Positions 48,792 to 62,228 of a stretch of DNA of 64,000 bases are shown here, piece by piece (position 1 is the stretch's first letter; every line of letters starts with the position of its first letter). Position numbers and translations under genes: made by a program. The DNA lies in the NCBI GenBank assembly GCA_026874595.1, contig CM049308.1, positions 45,579,327-45,643,326 of the forward strand. Reading direction: 5' to 3'. The DNA comes from Sipunculus nudus (lineage: Eukaryota; Annelida; Sipuncula; Golfingiida; Sipunculidae). The notes below the pieces were generated by a model. It did no database searches. It worked only from the letters and a program-made list of their open reading frames with translations, and had not been told where the DNA came from.

Positions 48792-49977
48792 AACAAGGGA
48801 CCTATGGGTCACTGTGCTCAGCTGACGTTAACCTTGAAGGTAAAAATCTAAAATAATATCAAATGGAGATAAAGTGTAAGAGGAAGAGGTAATAAAGGCC
48901 ATGGTTGGTTTATATGATTGGTTTGTATTGATGAGCAAGAAATTGTTGCAAAAAATATTTTGTGACCTGACCATGTGTTTCCTAATGTTGAAACTAAAGC
49001 ATGTGAGCAGTTTGTGAACAAATGATCTGTACTATTACCATGATCATTAGTTGGTTTTTCGATTAACTGTTGACATTTCAGTAGTTTACACATTTGTTCA
49101 ATTGAATCTATTTTTTTGTATAATATATATGATTAAATATATATGTATTTTTTTATGAAATGTATACAGTTGAAGTATAGCTAGTTAACAACATAAAACA
49201 GGGCAAACAAAGCCTGATCTCAAATTCTGCTGAGGCAGGAAAATAATGAACAAATGTTTGTATTAAATCCTGATTTTTTTATCACATCAATTATTTTCTA
49301 ATTTTAGTTTATATTTCTATACATTTCCAATTTAACATATATATCTGAATATAAAAGTTGATTCATAATTCTCAATTGCATCATCATAAATCTCAATCTT
49401 GTCAGATAACACCACATCATGCATACAAATGTTTATTTATTTTTTACCACAAAAATATATCTTTTAAATCTGCAAAACAATAAATATCTAAAAATAATAC
49501 TTGATTTAGATTTCACAATTTTTAATTGTGTCTTTATTTATCCATAATGTGCTTCATATTTTATAATAATTTAAGCATACTGATGGGTTCATGGTTTATT
49601 TGTTAAAATCATTTAAAAGAAAATTGATTTCTTTAAAAATGCTACATTACACAACATTGCATCTTCTGGAATACACCTTGAATTATTTTTTCAAGGAAAG
49701 TTTTTGCATATCGGAGTGGAAACAGCATTACAATTAAGGAGATACAGTGAAAACAATAACAATTACTGCATAACACTTGGTGGGTTGGGTTTGCGGGGGG
49801 GGGGGGGGGGGGGGGGGGGTGATTGGTGTCGTGATATGAGAATAACTGTACACCTGTCACAGCAGGGGATCTCCCCAAGTGACTGTAACAAATCAGAAAC
49901 CCTGGCATAGCTGACTTCCAGTGACCTGGAGTGGGACCCTGCATCTGTACTCAAAGCAAGTGACTACAGAAAAAAAA
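48792..49977 (+). mobile_element. Family A unit, second of a tandem pair
   Basis: Nearly the same as 47601-48791 throughout, with a 25-base poly-G at 49795-49819. It leads into two 3' modules. Any open frame across the poly-G is a low-complexity artefact. Confidence 0.75.
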
Positions 49978-50712
49978 AATCAATAACTAGCTTAATTTTC
50001 AAGCTTTTAATTTCAAATTTCAGATTTAGACAAACTAAATATTTATGTTTACATGCTGTGAAAATTAAATCAATGGTGCTTACAGGAAAAAAACGTGCCA
50101 TGGTCAAAGTTGGGCAAAATTTAAGGTACTGATTTTTTTTTTATGCTAATAACTTAAAAAATTTACAAAATTCAGATCTAATTTTGGGTAAACAATTGAA
50201 TCTTAATTAAACATAGTTATATACTTGAGAAAATAGACTCTAGTTTCAAAATTTTTCATGTTAAGTGAGTTATTATTTTTCCTGATTTTTTACAAAGTCC
50301 ATTATGTTTGGGCCCATAACTTAAAGAATTTATACTTTACAGACTTAATTTCTGGCATGTACATAGGAACTATATAGAGGAATATTTATGGTAAATATGA
50401 GGAAAAACAGATGAGTGGTTTTGATATTAGGCAGTCCTGAAGTGTGAAAATAGGATTTTAATAAAAAATTGAGGTTTTTCCTTAATTTCTCAAAGGAACG
50501 AAGTCGCAAAGACCCAGTTTTCGGCTTGGTAGGAGATCTTGGGGACATCTAACATTATGCTGAATTTTGGCTTCCTAGGTCTTACGGTTTCAAAACGTGC
50601 CACATCTACGGACGGACGGACGGACGGACGGACGGACGGACGGACAGACGGACGGACGACGGACAATGGACCACGACTATAGCTCAGATGACTTATAGTC
50701 AGCTGAGCTAAA
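49978..50712 (+). mobile_element. Family A 3' module with hairpin, first of two
   Basis: Starts AATCAATAACTAGCTTAATT and contains the GTGCCATGGTC core and an (ACGG)n tract (about 50608-50660). It ends with the hairpin at 50680-50710. Confidence 0.8.
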
Positions 50713-51433
50713 AATCAATAACTAGCTTAATTTTCAAGCTTTTACTTCTAAATTTCAGATTTAAACAAATTAAATATTTATGTTTACATGCTGTGAAAAT
50801 TAAATCAATGGTACTTACAGGAAAAAAACGTGCCATGGTCAAAGTTGGGCAAAATTTAAGGTACTGATTTTATTTTTATGCTAATTACTTAAAAAATTTA
50901 CAAAATTCAGATCTAATTTTGGGTAAACAATTGAATCTTAATTAAACATAGTTATATATTTGGGAAAATAGACTCTAGTTTCAAAATTTTTCATGTTAAG
51001 TGAGTAAATATTTTTCCTAATTTTTTACAAAGTCCATTATGTTTGGGCCCATAGCTTAAAGAATTTATACTTAACAGACTTAATTTCTGGCATGTACATA
51101 GAAACTATATAGAAGAATATTTATGGTTAATATGAGGAAAAACAGATGAGTGGTTTTGAAATAAGGCAGTCCTGAAGTGTGAAAATAGGATTTAAATAAA
51201 AAATTGAGGTTTTTCCTTAATTTCTCAAAGGAACGAAGTCGCAAAGACCCAGTTTTCGGCTTGGTAGGAGATCTTGGGGACATCTAACATTATGCTGAAT
51301 TTTGGATTCCTAGGTCTTACGGTTTCAAAACGTGCCACATCTACGGACGGACGGACGGACGGACGGACAGACGGACAGACGACGGACAATGGACCACGAC
51401 TATAGCTCAGATGACTTATAGTCAGCTGAGCTA
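50713..51433 (+). mobile_element. Family A 3' module with hairpin, second of two
   Basis: A tandem copy of the preceding 730 bp with the same start and its own (ACGG)n tract (51344-51375) and hairpin (51403-51433). Confidence 0.8.
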
Positions 51434-51646
51434 AAAATCACTCATATACATGTAGTGGTTTGACTTATTTGCCTTAAATTTTGCATATGTATACAACTTG
51501 GACGGCTTTCTGGATTTTTTGGTAGGTAGCGCAACCTACATACACAATTTGGCTGCAGACATCCATGCTAATATGCAACACTTCACCCGTTCCACTCTGA
51601 TTTAGGCGGATACAAGTAGTCGCTTGTTGACTACCCGTATTCTAGT
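51434..51646 (-). mobile_element. Family B HINE, inverted, displaced 5' end
   Basis: AATCACTCATATACATG continues the B core interrupted at 47600. It ends with the inverted 5' terminus GACTACCCGTATTCTAGTT. With 45836-47600 this gives a complete B copy. Confidence 0.75.
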
Positions 51647-51905
51647 TCTAAATTGCATCATCATAAATCTCAATCTTGTCATATAACACCACATCATGCA
51701 TACAAATGTATATTAATATATTCATGGGGGGGGGGAGAGGGTGGGATATTAGAACCATTGAACACCTGTCACAGCAGGGGATCTCCCACAGTGACTGTAA
51801 CAAATCAGGAACCCTGGCATAGCAGACTTCCAGTGACCTGGAGTGGCCTACCTGCATCTGGAACAAAGCAAGTGACTACAATAGAGCCTCAAGATAAAAT
51901 TCAAT
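51647..51905 (+). mobile_element. Host family A copy, last recognised piece
   Basis: Resumes with TAAATTGCATCATCATAAATC, as at 48177 and 49377, and carries GGGGATCTCCC...GTGACTGTAACAAATCAG as at 48665. This ties it to the piece before 44260. Confidence 0.65.
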
Positions 51906-53258
51906 AACTAGCCTAATTTTCAATCTTTTAGTTTCAAATTTCAGATTTAAACAAATTAAATACTTATGTTTACATGCTGAGAAAAGTAAACCAACAGTAC
52001 TCACAGGAAAAAAACGTGCCTTGGTCAAGGTTGGGTAAAATTTAAGGTACTGATTTTATGTTTATGCTAATAACTCATAAAATTTACGAAATACAGATCT
52101 AATTTTGGGTATACAATCGAATCTTTATTAAACAAAGTTATATACTTGAAAAAAATTCTCTAGCTTCAATAATTTTCATGTAATGTGAGTAAATATTTTT
52201 CCTGATTTTTTACAAAGTGCATTATGTTTGGGCCCATAAGTTAAAACAATTACCCAATACTGACATCATTTCTGGCATGTGCATAGCAAATGTATAGAAA
52301 AATATGTATATTATTTATGATCAAAGTCAGATCAGTGGTTTTGGTATTAGGCAGTCCTGAAGAGTAACAATGGGTTTTTAATGAAAAAATGATGTTTTTC
52401 ATTTATATCTCGAAGGAATTAAGTCCTAGTGACCAAATTCTTGGCATGGTAGGGGATTTTGGAGACATCTTACTGTATGCCTGATTGAAGTAACCTAGAG
52501 CTGAAGCTTGGGAGCTGAGTTCTAGCAAACTGCATAACACTAGCTTGATGTAAATAATATGTGACATGGTGCTTGAAAACTTGAATAAAATCTACAGTTT
52601 TTGATCAACTGGTTTCTAATTTTTAATATTAACAGTTGAAATGCTAACAAAAACATGCTTTGAAAATTATATCCACAGCAGTTAGAGGAATAAACGTGCC
52701 ATGGTCAAAATGGGCAAAATTTAAGGTACCAATTTTTTATTTTTGCTAATATTTTATAAAATTTAAAAGATTTTGATCTAATTTTGGGTATACAATTAAA
52801 TATTGATTAATAAAAGTTATATTACTGGAAAAAAGTGCTTAGCTTTAACAAGTTTTGTGTTAAGTGATCAAATTTCTTTCCTGATTATTTACAAAATGCA
52901 TTATGTTTGGGCCCATAACTTTTTTAAATTATATAATACAGACCTAATTTGTGGCATGTACATAGGAACTATATAGAGGATTATTTATGGTAAATATGAG
53001 GAAAAACAGATGAGTGGTTTTGATATTAGGCAGTCCTGAAGTGTGAAAATAGGTTTTTAATAAAAAATTGAGGTTTTTCCTTAATTTCTCAAAGGAATGA
53101 AGTCGCAAAGACCTAATTTTCGGATTGGTAGGAGATCTTGGGGACATCTAACATTATGCCAAATTTTGGATTCCTAGGTCTACATCTACGGACGGACGGA
53201 CAGACAACAGACAATGGACCATGACTATAGCTCAGATGACTTATAGTCAGCTGAGCTA
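51906..53258 (+). mobile_element. Family A modules with 3' hairpin
   Basis: Two core modules (from about 51960 and 52640), then a short ACGGACGGACGGACAG tract and the hairpin at 53228-53258. Confidence 0.72.
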
Positions 53259-53483
53259 AAAAAAAAACCAAAGATTCCTTAAATTTTTTTCAAACATTTA
53301 TAATTTGCCTAATTGAGGGGTTCCATGCAATTTCCTTTGAATTACCCGCTCCTCTGTGGGCTGACAGGCTTTGAACAATAATGAGTGCATTTAGGAATAT
53401 CGAACAGAGAACGTACATTTATGCAGCGGTTTTGCTCACTTCAATCGCAAGTTCATATAAACAGGTTTAAAAATGCCAGTTTA
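53259..53483. other. Low-copy spacer
   Basis: AT-rich, not repeated in the window, no gene recognised. Confidence 0.4.
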
Positions 53484-55928
53484 AAACAAGGGACCCATGG
53501 GTCACTGCGCTCAGCTGTTATATATGATAAAAAATATGATTTGGGAAAGAGGCATATGCTGGTTTTGTGTGGTAATAAATATAAGCTTTATTATGAGTTG
53601 TTGGTGTTTAGCTTATGTATGATTTTGATAGTTTATTTGGAGACAGGGAAGAGGATTGATTTCATTTATTTTATTAACAAATGGAGTGCTATTGTCACAC
53701 AGATTTTGACTTGGTCATATAACTTATAAGCAGCACATATAATAAAAGAGTTTAACTATTTATTAAAATTTAATAACAAATATTGTGCCAATATAATTTT
53801 TATTAAAAATAATAAAAGAATCATATGATTTTTGAAATAAAACATAACTGAAATAATTATTAAAATAATATTATAGAATATATGCATTCATGAATACATT
53901 TTGAAAGTATTTGCACTGGTATTCAAATACTTTCATTTTTACCTGAATTCCCATTCTTATGCAAGAAATTTTATAATGGAGTACATTTGCAAAGTATTTG
54001 CACCATGTCTGGTATTTATTCAGTTTTAGCCAAACAATGATGTTGAGAATCCAGAATATAAACAAAGGACCCATGGGTCACGACAAAAGTTTGAAATTTT
54101 AGCAAATGCAAAATATGAAAAATATTTTATTGTAATGTTTTATATTTATATAAGCATATGAGAAGCTAAGAGGAAAGGGCCCTCCTACTTGGTTATAGTA
54201 AAGTTCTCAATATATGATTGCAAACTAATACTCTGACAAGACTGTCATGAAAAAAAACCCAGTAAAAGTTTTGAGATACTGTGATGCATATGAAAAATTT
54301 ACAGATAGACAGGCAAGTGGACAGAATGGACTAATACCGTCATTTCACTTTCAAGGGAATAATGCATTTAAGTTAATATATAAGCCTATTTTTTGAAGCA
54401 TATCCACTTTTTTCAATAATAGTTTTTATCTGATTCATTTTTTTTATTTACAAGTGTTATAAATTTGTAATATAAAAGTGAAAATATAAGTTAAAATATT
54501 AGAATTCTAAGTTGCAATCATTACATATCCAGATTGTAGCTCACATTGGGTCATATTATGCATACACATATATTTTATTATTTTTAAATCAAATGTTTAA
54601 ACTGAATGTAAAAGAAAATAATGCCACAACATGGCATCTACAAAATTATTTCTTGAATCCCTTTTAAAAAGTTTTGCACATTGGAGTTTTCAGGACATGC
54701 TTAATTTTATTGACTGAAATAAAATAAAAAATTCAGTAAATTTGATAAAATAAAAACATCTTTTCAAATAAAGTATACACACTGTTGGTTGAATGTGGGA
54801 AAAACAATATCATTATGCTAATTACAATCTCAGCTATAATTAATAACTGGAATTAATAGTCAATTTTACACCTGGTGAAGTTTTACTCTTCTGAAGTAAA
54901 GCATTACTTATCTGATGAACATCCACACTTTCATAGCAAAACATCACTTTGTGGACACAATTAAATGTGCACTTTAATCATTGTAACCCTGGTGGTACAA
55001 TACAAAATCTAAAATGTAGCATGTCCAAGAATAAAATAAAATACAGAAAGTTATAACATTCATCTAGTTTATGCACCAGCTGGGTGGGGGGGGGAGGGGG
55101 GGGGTTGAGTGCGGGGCAGAGGAGAAGCCTGCTAGTAGTGGCCAAGCTGGGTCAAGGCAAGCTGCCTGGGGTGGGTTACATAATGCAAGTGAAGGCTGTA
55201 CTACTAGGTGGGCCAGATGTAAACAACACTTGACATGGTGTATGAAAACTTGAATAAAAGCTACTCTTTTCAAACAATTTCTTTGAAATTTCAGATTTTA
55301 AAAGATTAAATCCTTATGTATATATGCTGTGAAAATTAAATCAACAGAGCTTACAGGAAAAAAACGTGCCACTGCCAAAGTTGGACAAAATTTAAGGTAT
55401 TGATTTTTTATTTATGCTAGTAACTTGAAAAATTTGCAAAATTCAGATCTAATTTTGGGCAAACAATTGAATCTTGATTAAATAAAGTTATATTCCTGAA
55501 AAAAAGTCTTCAGCTTCAGCAATTCTCATGTTAAGTGAGCAAATATATTTCCTGATTTTTAAAAAATTGCATTATATTTGGGCCTATAATTTCAAAATAA
55601 TACCCAATACTGACCTAATTTTTGGTATGTGCACAGAAAATGTATGGAAGAATATGAATACTAAATATGATCAAAAACAGATCAGTGGTTTTGATATTAG
55701 GCAGACTTGAAGTGTAACAATTGCTTTTTTATGGAAAACGGGGGTTTTTCCTTAATATCTCGAAGGAACGAAGTTCTAATAACCCAATTTTCGGTATGGT
55801 AGGAGATTTTGGGGACATCTAATGGTATGCAGAATTTTGGATTCGTAGGTCCAACGGTTTTAAAACCGAACGGACGACAGACAAAGGACCACGACTATAG
55901 CTCAGATGACTTACATTCAGCTGAGCTA
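53484..55928 (+). mobile_element. Family A HINE composite
   Basis: A 5' terminus at 53484 (AACAAGGGACCCATGGGTC) and a second one at about 54062 suggest one copy inside another. 54120-55320 matches 3000-4260. A poly-G segment is at 55085-55107, and the 3' hairpin at 55898-55928 is partly decayed. Confidence 0.6.
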
Positions 55929-56366
55929 AAAATTAATACATTTCCTGCAATAATAAGATACAAGACTCCTCGTTTGTTTTATTGTTTTTCATCTCATAAA
56001 TGCTCCTTCCTGCAGCGTCTCCATCCAGTCAGCGTTGACGCTGCTACTGTCCTCAGCCAATCAGATATATATTTACATTCTCCAAGTGCAAAGATATGGT
56101 CATGTGTGTTTTATTTTGTGAAGGCCTAATGAGATAAACTGCAGTCATGTGGTCATAGTAAAAATGCAGTGCTGACACAGTGTAATTCTTGGGGGGGGGG
56201 GATGTTGGTTTTATGAAGCATGCTCGAGATCTCACCATATAATTTATAAAGGCACTAGAAAGATTCTTTCTAGCAGGTTTCACAAAGAAAGAGCACAACA
56301 GTAGCAGAGTAACAATTTATTACATACATATTACCAAACACACATCCTCACACACACATGCATATA

Positions 56367-56433
<67 letters not shown>

Positions 56434-56450
56434 TGTGGACAGTTGTTATA
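55929..56450. other. Low-copy stretch ending in (TA)n
   Basis: Contains CAGCCAATCAG (a CCAAT-type motif at about 56053), a short G run (56190-56199) and a (TA)n tract at 56366-56430. No convincing exon; short open frames only. Confidence 0.4.
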
Positions 56451-56637
56451 AAAACAAGGTATATAGGCCTAATGCGAACTTGTGCAATGAGATTACACCA
56501 GGTATAATGCTTCAATGCTGGACCATTACTTTTCAAGAACATGTGTAACATGTATATGAACAATGCAAGTACTTTACACAAGAAACAATTAAACAAACAT
56601 CATGGCTGCAATTCTGGCATGGGTGCACACAACACAA
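56451..56637 (+). mobile_element. Family C 5' end fragment
   Basis: AACAAGGTATATAGGCCTAA followed by TGCGAACTTGTGC, then sequence as at 7110-7205. Interrupted by a B element. Confidence 0.6.
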
Positions 56638-56905
56638 AAACTAGAATATTGGTAGTCAACAAGCGACTACGTGAATCCGCCAAAATCAGAGTAGGAAAGG
56701 TGAAGTGAGGCATGGATTGAGTGGCAAGGGGAAATAGAGTGAGGTGTGTTACATATTAGCCTGGATGTCTGCAGCCAAAATGATTATGTAGGTTGCCCCA
56801 CTTACCACAAAATCCAGAAAGCTGTCTAAGATGTATAAACATGCAAAATTTTGGGCAGATAAGTCAAACCACTACTGAGATTTGAGTGATTTTAGCCCAC
56901 AGCAG
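56638..56905 (+). mobile_element. Family B 5' end fragment
   Basis: AACTAGAATATTGGTAGTC and the first core unit, interrupted at CAGCAG by the A element that follows. Confidence 0.65.
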
Positions 56906-59313
56906 AACAAGTGACCCATGGGTCATGACGCTCAGCTGCCAAGCATGACCTGCAACATCATGGGCTGTGATTCACAACTTCTAGTTAAATTGTTGCAGAA
57001 CCTATATATGCCAATTTTGTTTAAACTTTCTACGTTGCCATAAATTCTTATCATATATGTCTGGTTAAAACATAGTGAATGATGGTCTGAGGCAAAATGT
57101 ATGGTTGTTGAACTATCAGGAACTAATCCCACAGCTTGCTCGATACCTGTCAGTCTCAAAAGGAATACCACACAGGCCACATATAAGATCAAATATAGCA
57201 AAAGATCAAGGAAATCCATGCAAGAATTATTGTGAAACGGGTGCTCCATATTAATTTTTATTCAATACAAGCAAACTGTACTGAGCTTTCATAAATGATG
57301 GTCATATTTATTAAGAAATCTTTGACCCAATGCAAGATTACATTAATATACATCCCACTGCATTCACTTTAATAGTTCTTGAGATAATATGTTCTAAAGG
57401 AATTTAAAGATGGCTTCCTGGTGGCCATATTGGATTTCTGACAGGTCGAAAATTGAACAACAAACATCCTCTAAAAGGGACCAAACATCATAAAAAAATC
57501 ACAGAAACTGCCCTGGCAAAAGGATTTCTAAAATGGCTACCTGGCAGACAATGGTTTTCTGACAAGTCTGACATTTGATATCACACATCCACCAATAAGA
57601 CACTAAACTTGTAGCAATTGCTCCAAAGAATGTAACAGTTATGAATGTCCAAAACAATTCAAAAGGCATGATCAGATTGGAGAGCTCTCATATCAGATTT
57701 ATAAACATGCAAATGTAAAAAGTGCAAGTCCAAATTGTTTTAATTATCAGCTTGCTATTCAATGGGGTCAGCAGGGTAGGTAAACTGCAAAACCTAAAAG
57801 AAAAGAAATGCAGAAAGCATCACTAAGAGTCTTGTAATCAAATAAAGCCATCCTAAATCCAGGTACAGACCCACATATTATCATAACAAACACTTGCTGG
57901 TATATCTGATGATTTTTATAATAATATTCAGATATCTAGAAAACTAAGTTTATTGCTATGATTCCATGATATAAACTGCAAAATGTTCCCATCATTTTTT
58001 AAATCAGTAGCTAAACCTTAACACTTAACTCTCATAGTCTTAATGCCTGGCCAAAGCATTCCGGCAACAGTGTTTTTGTTATGCACTAATGATATATCGT
58101 TCTCACTCCATGAGTGATACAAAAGGGAGTCATATATCACAAGTGTCACTGACAATTATGGGCACACAGTGAGATGTACCAGTTGTGAGTGCCATGGTTA
58201 TATATACAAGAAAACAAGAAAAATAGAGATGGGTCTACAAAATAAGTTATTGTGAACATCCCTGACCTATGACCTTGGCCTTTTGCCCACATATCAACTG
58301 GATTCTTTCTAAATGATAGGTAACTACTAACCACTTACATCTGGCCGAATGTAATTACTTGGCAACCAATGAGTGAATAACTTAGACCTGCAACCTTTAA
58401 CCTCCTGACCAGCTGACCTCAAAATCAATTAGTTATTTCTTCATGCAAAAAGACCCATAAATATGAAGTTTGAATCACATTCAATGATGCATAGATGTGG
58501 CATATGTGAAAGACTGAAGGTTTGGGTTGAACAGTTTCACTTGAAATATGTTCACAAGCATTTAGAACAATATTGTGACCTTGACCTTTGACCGTTTGAA
58601 CTCAACATCAATAGGTTTCTTCCCCTATTGGTAGGTAAGCCATATATGACAGATGGAAAGTATAGATTGAAAAGTTTGCCTGAAAAGGACTCCACACAAG
58701 AAGAGGGTGCTGTGAACTTGACCTTTGACCTCAAAATCAACAGGTCTTTTCCTCTGTTGGCAGAGAAGCGATATCAGTGCTAAAAGGTTTGGAATGAAAG
58801 GTCTAGCTTGAAATGTGTCCACAACCTTTTTAAAGAAGTGGATCCTGTGACCCTGACCTTTGACCTTGTGACCTCAACATCTATAGGATTGTTCTCCCGC
58901 TTTGTAGGTGAGCTATACGTGAAAGATCAAAGAATTGGGATGAAACAGGCTTTTTCAAAGAAGTTGGTTCTGTGACCTTGACCTTTGACCTCAAAATAAT
59001 TATGGTTCTTCCCCTGTTGGTAGTTGAGCTGTATGTGAAAGATGGAAGGTTTGGGATGAAAATTTTGGCTAAAAGAATTATTTCTGGGGGGTGCAAACAC
59101 ACCCCATAACTTCGAGAATATAGGTCGCAGTGACCTAATTTCAGGTTTGCAAGGAGATCTTTTTAGAACCTCTAAGACTGCATAGGGTTCAAGGCCCTAG
59201 CCCCTACGGTTATGATTTGTGCCCTGCTAACAGCCGGACGGACGGACAGACGGAAGGACGACGGACAAAGACCCATCGCTATAGCCCAGCATGACTGAAA
59301 GTCAGCTGAGCTA
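56906..59313 (+). mobile_element. Family A HINE, complete, paralogue of A2
   Basis: The 5' terminus is AACAAGTGACCCATGGGTC at 56906 and the 3' hairpin is at 59282-59313 after a CCGGACGGACGGACAGACGG tract. The order of sequence matches 11953-14158 joined to 20782-20973, which makes it the reference for the unoccupied hAT site. Core DR1-like motifs lie at 58719-58731, 58854-58866 and 58979-58991. No coding capacity. Confidence 0.85.
59130..59135. other. Empty (unoccupied) paralogous hAT insertion site
   Basis: A single GTGACC between GGTCGCA and TAATTTCAGG, where the A2 copy has GTGACC-transposon-GTGACC. Confidence 0.88.
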
Positions 59314-60612
59314 AAAACATTCCTGTCAATCACAAAGTACGTCTGTGTATTACATCAATCCTCTCAGGCTAAGGCTTTTATGCTGTCTGTATCAGGGGGG
59401 TTTCTGTGTATTAACTCTGTTTATGCGGTGTTTCTGGGTCTCCACTGACAGATCATATTGACATTAGAATCAATCTACACAGCGAAGGCTTCACTGATAA
59501 TGCTTATACAGAACGAGGCCTGTCACCTTACTATATATATACCATAAAGGATTTTACACTACAGCAGTGTTGTGTGTAAACAGAAGATACAAGAGAAATA
59601 AAATATATAGTATATTAAACTTGCTGTCATGTCTATATCACACTTTGAATCACTCATGGAACTGATTGCTTAAAAGTTGAGTGTAGCTCATGTTTATAAA
59701 AGGCTGAATTTAATAGTACATTATACAGTGCAGCATATATTAAAGGAATCATTGTCATAAAGAGATAAATACAGAATAACACCTCAGGTTACCCCCCCCC
59801 TCCTTTTGGTGACAAAGGTTATAGACATCACATGTATGCACATCAAAATATTATAAGTAAAGGCCATATTCTTATGTAATCTTTATCTTGTATCACTGAG
59901 AAGGAATTTATAGAATTTGAACTGATTAGCATGAGATATCTCTAATATCAATTTAGCAAAATGTCTGAATAAGACATGAAAAAAAATTTTAAAATGAACA
60001 TACAAGAAATGTTTGTAAATTCATACAATAATTTACCTTTTAGATGCATCTTTCACTGACTGACTGTAACAGGTACACATAATTGAACCATATATGGATC
60101 ATAGGTGAAATTGTATTTATCTGTGAAATGCTAAGGGATGCACATCCTTAAATGAAGTTTCAAACCATAAATCCATTTAAAGTAAGTAAAATCATCATTA
60201 CATAAGACCCCCAAAGTCTCTGGTAGCACCAACTTAAATGGCTGTTGATGTATATCATTATGTAAACCTTGGCTTGTGAAATTAAGTGGTTACCTATGAG
60301 AGCTAAAGAAAAGAGTGATTTCTTAAAATCAAAAATTAAAATATTTATAACTACCTATCTTTAAATTTTATAATTAGTAATACTTCTTTGTGTCTTTAAG
60401 ATATGATTATTAATACTTTCATTAACTGTTTCATTAATTTATTTACATAATCACTCATCTTATCTGCCAAAATTAAGTTAAGCATTAAAAAGTGAAATTA
60501 TACATAATAACAAAAAATATTAATAATCATTATTAATCCTGCGATGTCTAGGATGCTGCAAAAGTAAAACTGCAGTAAAAGATAATATGTTACTAAGTTT
60601 TAAGTTACATAC
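59314..60612. other. Low-copy AT-rich stretch
   Basis: No window-internal repeats and no long open frame. If the tentative exon at 60613-60647 is real, this would be its first intron. Confidence 0.35.
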
Positions 60613-60647
60613 CATACAATCGGTTCACTTTGCTTGATGGCAGCCAT
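60613..60647 (-). CDS. Tentative first coding exon (11 codons plus 2 nt)
   Basis: On the minus strand AAGGATGGCTGCC gives a good start context. The frame reads M-A-A-I-K-Q-S-E-P-I-V and meets a donor-like TG|GTATGT at 60613/60612. It lies in the longest low-copy part of the window, with a CCAAT-type motif near 60757-60766 and two CRE palindromes 250-300 bp upstream. I cannot identify a second exon to the left, so the gene, if any, is unknown. A short motif like this can arise by chance. Confidence 0.2.
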
Positions 60648-60894
60648 CCTTATATTTGGCAGTGTCTGTTTCTGAAAGATTATTCCCAAGGAATGATCCC
60701 TAAACTACCTCAAATGTATTTATATATTCCAGACCCCTGATGTGTGTATTATCTGTTTAACCAATCACGAACATCATCTTAAGTCACATGACCCCTGATT
60801 AGGACAACATCTTATCTAATCACTTATCTAACAATAGGCATTCTATTTCATGATCATGCTTCAGCTATAAACAGAACTCCTGTAACGGGGTATT

Positions 60895-60964
60895 CTGACG
60901 TCATATATCAACAACATTATACATCTTGGGTTTTGTCCTCTGACGTCATATATCAACAACATCT
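60895..60964. promoter_or_regulatory. Two CRE palindromes in a direct repeat
   Basis: TGACGTCA, the full cAMP-response/CREB-ATF site, at 60896-60903 and again at 60941-60948. Each is followed by TATATCAACAACAT, so the 45-bp spacing reflects a short direct duplication. The motif is seen directly; promoter role is inferred. Confidence 0.45.
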
Positions 60965-62220
60965 GCTTTACATAACAAGGCAACCCATGGACACAAGTTA
61001 CTAACTTCACTATGACATCACTAGGAAACACCTGTGTGGTTGCTTAGGTTTTTTATGCTGTGCAACATAAGGACATTGCACAGGTTTAATTTATGTGCAT
61101 AAAGGCTTAACTGATACTGCAGCTTTTCTTATGCATTAAACATATGGGTCAGGTTGTTTCTACAGATAAACATGACATCTCTATGTAGCCGCTGTTGACG
61201 TTTATACTGTTTTCATGTTATACAATGTGGATAATATAAGGGCCTTACTGGTATGGCAGCCTTTCATGTAAATATGCTGTTTTTACTGATAAACTTACAC
61301 TTTGGGGCTTATATCACAAGCATCATAATGTCACTGACATCATCAATATGCAGTTTATACATGTTGTTTGTGTTTACATACTTGTTGACAAAGTTTAAAT
61401 TTTTCATGGCTGCCTGAACTTTGACATCACAGCATTGCATTTTATGATAAGAAACTGTGACTCTAACACAAACAAATATACTGTTTGGTAAAGTCTTGAT
61501 ATCTGTGTAACAACTCACCAAGCATTCACACCAGACTCACTAAATCAGATTTATATTGTGTATACAAAGAGAACAAGCCTGTTTTTAATGGTGAAAAAAA
61601 ACCAGAATTGCCAAGTATTGTTTTATACAGACAGTATAAAGTGGTTTGAGCCTCCCCCTTAGTAAGTGAGATTTACAGGGGTTGATAAGTTAATTTCTAT
61701 ATTCATATCACTGATTTTTGAATTTTTTTCTTTTTTTTCCTTTCTTCTGCCATTTTCATTTAGCCTTTCAGTGATCACTTGGCAATTGCACACATAAACT
61801 TAAGTTTACTGATTATCATAATTTATTTAATTACCAGCTACCCAAAATATAATCATTACATGATGAATAGCACTCCGAGGTAATTTAATGTATACAAAAC
61901 ATTTCACACTACCCACAACTGTAGTACCATGGGTAACATCAGGAATTTTCTTTGAGTTTAGTGTTTTTATTTACTGGTTGAGTAAGTGCAAATAAGAATA
62001 CAACTTAATATAGCTGGCAGGTGTTTTGACAACAACCCTCCACTTCTCGTATTTAAAGTCTCCCGTGTACTGGGGGCCTTGCTAGGTATAAAGGCTCAGC
62101 TGTGAGGCAGGCTTACAGGAAGGTACCATAGGACGAAGCAGAAAGGCAAAGTATTGATGGCAACCACAGGTGGAAAGGACAGAGTGATTACAGGCTCAGA
62201 GAATGATGATACATGTCTGT
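60965..62220. other. Low-copy stretch, no gene recognised
   Basis: Ordinary AT-rich sequence. Short open frames only; no domain, RNA gene or repeat seen. Confidence 0.35.
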
Positions 62221-62228
62221 GTCATTGT

